DNA of 45,713 nucleotides from an uncultured Prevotellaceae bacterium (GTDB taxonomy: Bacteria; Bacteroidota; Bacteroidia; Bacteroidales; Bacteroidaceae). This document shows, piece after piece, positions 45,069 through 45,713 of the stretch (positions within the stretch are counted from its first letter, which is position 1; each line of letters begins with the position of its first letter). The stretch lies in NCBI GenBank assembly GCA_900318305.1, contig ONKB01000084.1, forward strand, positions 1 to 45,713, in the 5' to 3' direction. A program made the translations under genes and the position numbers. Below the pieces are notes generated by a model. That model searched no databases and had not been told where the DNA came from. It worked only from the letters and a program-made list of their open reading frames with translations.

Positions 45069-45713
45069 ATGAACATCAAATTTAGAATACCCCGAATAAG
45101 GCAGATGAATACTGGCCGCGGAATAATAAAAGAACTGTTGCTCACCACACTGGCCACCACCATATCCATTGTACTCACCTTCGGCACTGCACATTATATT
45201 GACCAGAAAGACAAGAAGGCTGCTGGTAGGCAGACGGCAATGATGGTAATCCATGACATGGAGAACAGTATCACGGTTTTTAGGGAGATGTCTAAGCAAG
45301 AGGAGAAGATGTTCAACGTAATACACTCCGTATTGGACCACAAGGACATGATTGACTCGCTGAACTACGATACCGTTTTGACCGTATGCAATTCTCTTTT
45401 AGCCTCCTCCGAGCTTGAAACACCTTATAAACTGGACGACTCAAGTGAGAGAATGTTCCTCAGTAGTCAGGAATCGTGGAAGAATATTGACAATGCCTCG
45501 TTTATCGATGCTGTCCAGAGATTCTATGTTATCAGGCATGAGTTCTATGATTACTTCAATAATTCCAAACAATGGAGCAAACCTGTCCCACACGATATCT
45601 TGTATCAACACCAGCTAAACCATACTGATGGCATCATTGACGTGTACAAGTTCTTGAAAGAGATCATTGCCAGAAAAGAAGTAACCTATTTCGTCAACCT
45701 CTCTGGCAGCCGG
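45069..45713 (+). CDS. uncharacterised membrane-anchored protein, 3' end outside window
   Basis: An open frame starts at ATG 45069 (MNIKFRIPRIRQMNTGRG) and is still open at the window edge, 215 codons seen. After a basic N-terminus there is one hydrophobic segment (residues about 23-45: IKELLLTTLATTISIVLTFG) and then a mainly polar, helical, charged region (KDKKAAGRQTAMMVIHDMENS, IARKEVTYFVNLSGS). The layout suggests a single-pass inner-membrane protein with a periplasmic helical domain. I do not recognise the family. An in-frame ATG at 45105 is an alternative start. Confidence 0.7.
   Translation, partial: MNIKFRIPRIRQMNTGRGIIKELLLTTLATTISIVLTFGTAHYIDQKDKKAAGRQTAMMVIHDMENSITVFREMSKQEEKMFNVIHSVLDHKDMIDSLNYDTVLTVCNSLLASSELETPYKLDDSSERMFLSSQESWKNIDNASFIDAVQRFYVIRHEFYDYFNNSKQWSKPVPHDILYQHQLNHTDGIIDVYKFLKEIIARKEVTYFVNLSGSR

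Overview
The window reads as chromosomal DNA from a Bacteroidota member of the order Bacteroidales, probably Prevotella-like. Many genes are preceded by the Bacteroidota -7 promoter box TAnnTTTG. There is a two-gene 2-oxoglutarate:ferredoxin oxidoreductase, a single-chain PurL, a WYL regulator, several PF14905-type outer-membrane barrels, and a BspA-like leucine-rich repeat protein whose C-terminal motif (YDLQGRRI...NGRKVV) is common in Prevotella secreted proteins. The genus is an inference; the class of organism is well supported.

Layout. 1-615: 3' part of a HipA-type kinase gene cut by the window edge. 773-4928: a tight forward run of OprO/OprP-like porin, secreted endonuclease/exonuclease/phosphatase-fold enzyme, secreted esterase with an SMP-30-like tail, and solo B3/4 domain protein. 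4935-5660 (-): recO, convergent with that run. 5903-8647: secreted GH78 alpha-L-rhamnosidase. 8772-9121: tRNA-Glu and rpsT. 9217-12086: korA-korB, ended by a strong terminator. 12412-14364: gyrB, ended by a strong terminator. 14789-17233 (-): BspA-like surface protein. 17640-19454: secreted TIM-barrel glycosidase-like protein. 19429-24324 (-): sufC-sufD-sufS-rnhB-WYL regulator, read as one operon. 24475-26623: DMT transporter, small lipoprotein and membrane-anchored GH25 muramidase. 26677-34897: two related outer-membrane barrels on the minus strand on either side of a forward CE15 glucuronoyl esterase and aroB. 35211-44245: purL, Nudix hydrolase, DUF4838 protein, RsiV/DUF3298 lipoprotein and GH36 alpha-galactosidase, all tightly spaced. 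44246-45068: an intergenic stretch with a possible decayed reading frame, a promoter-like box and a palindrome. 45069-end: start of an uncharacterised membrane-anchored protein.

The window mixes housekeeping genes (gyrB, rpsT, tRNA-Glu, recO, rnhB, aroB, purL, suf, kor) with secreted carbohydrate-active enzymes (GH78, CE15, GH36, DUF4838 and a GH71/99-like protein). No SusC/SusD pair is present, so this is not a classical polysaccharide utilisation locus. The glycan enzymes are dispersed, and some appear to sit in operons with housekeeping genes. No CRISPR array, complete insertion sequence, integrase or phage module was seen. I found no clear-cut new system. The best leads are the porin-EEP-esterase-B3/4 run, the suf operon without sufB, the purL-to-GH36 run, and the regulatory structures at 29286-29302 and 44790-44830.
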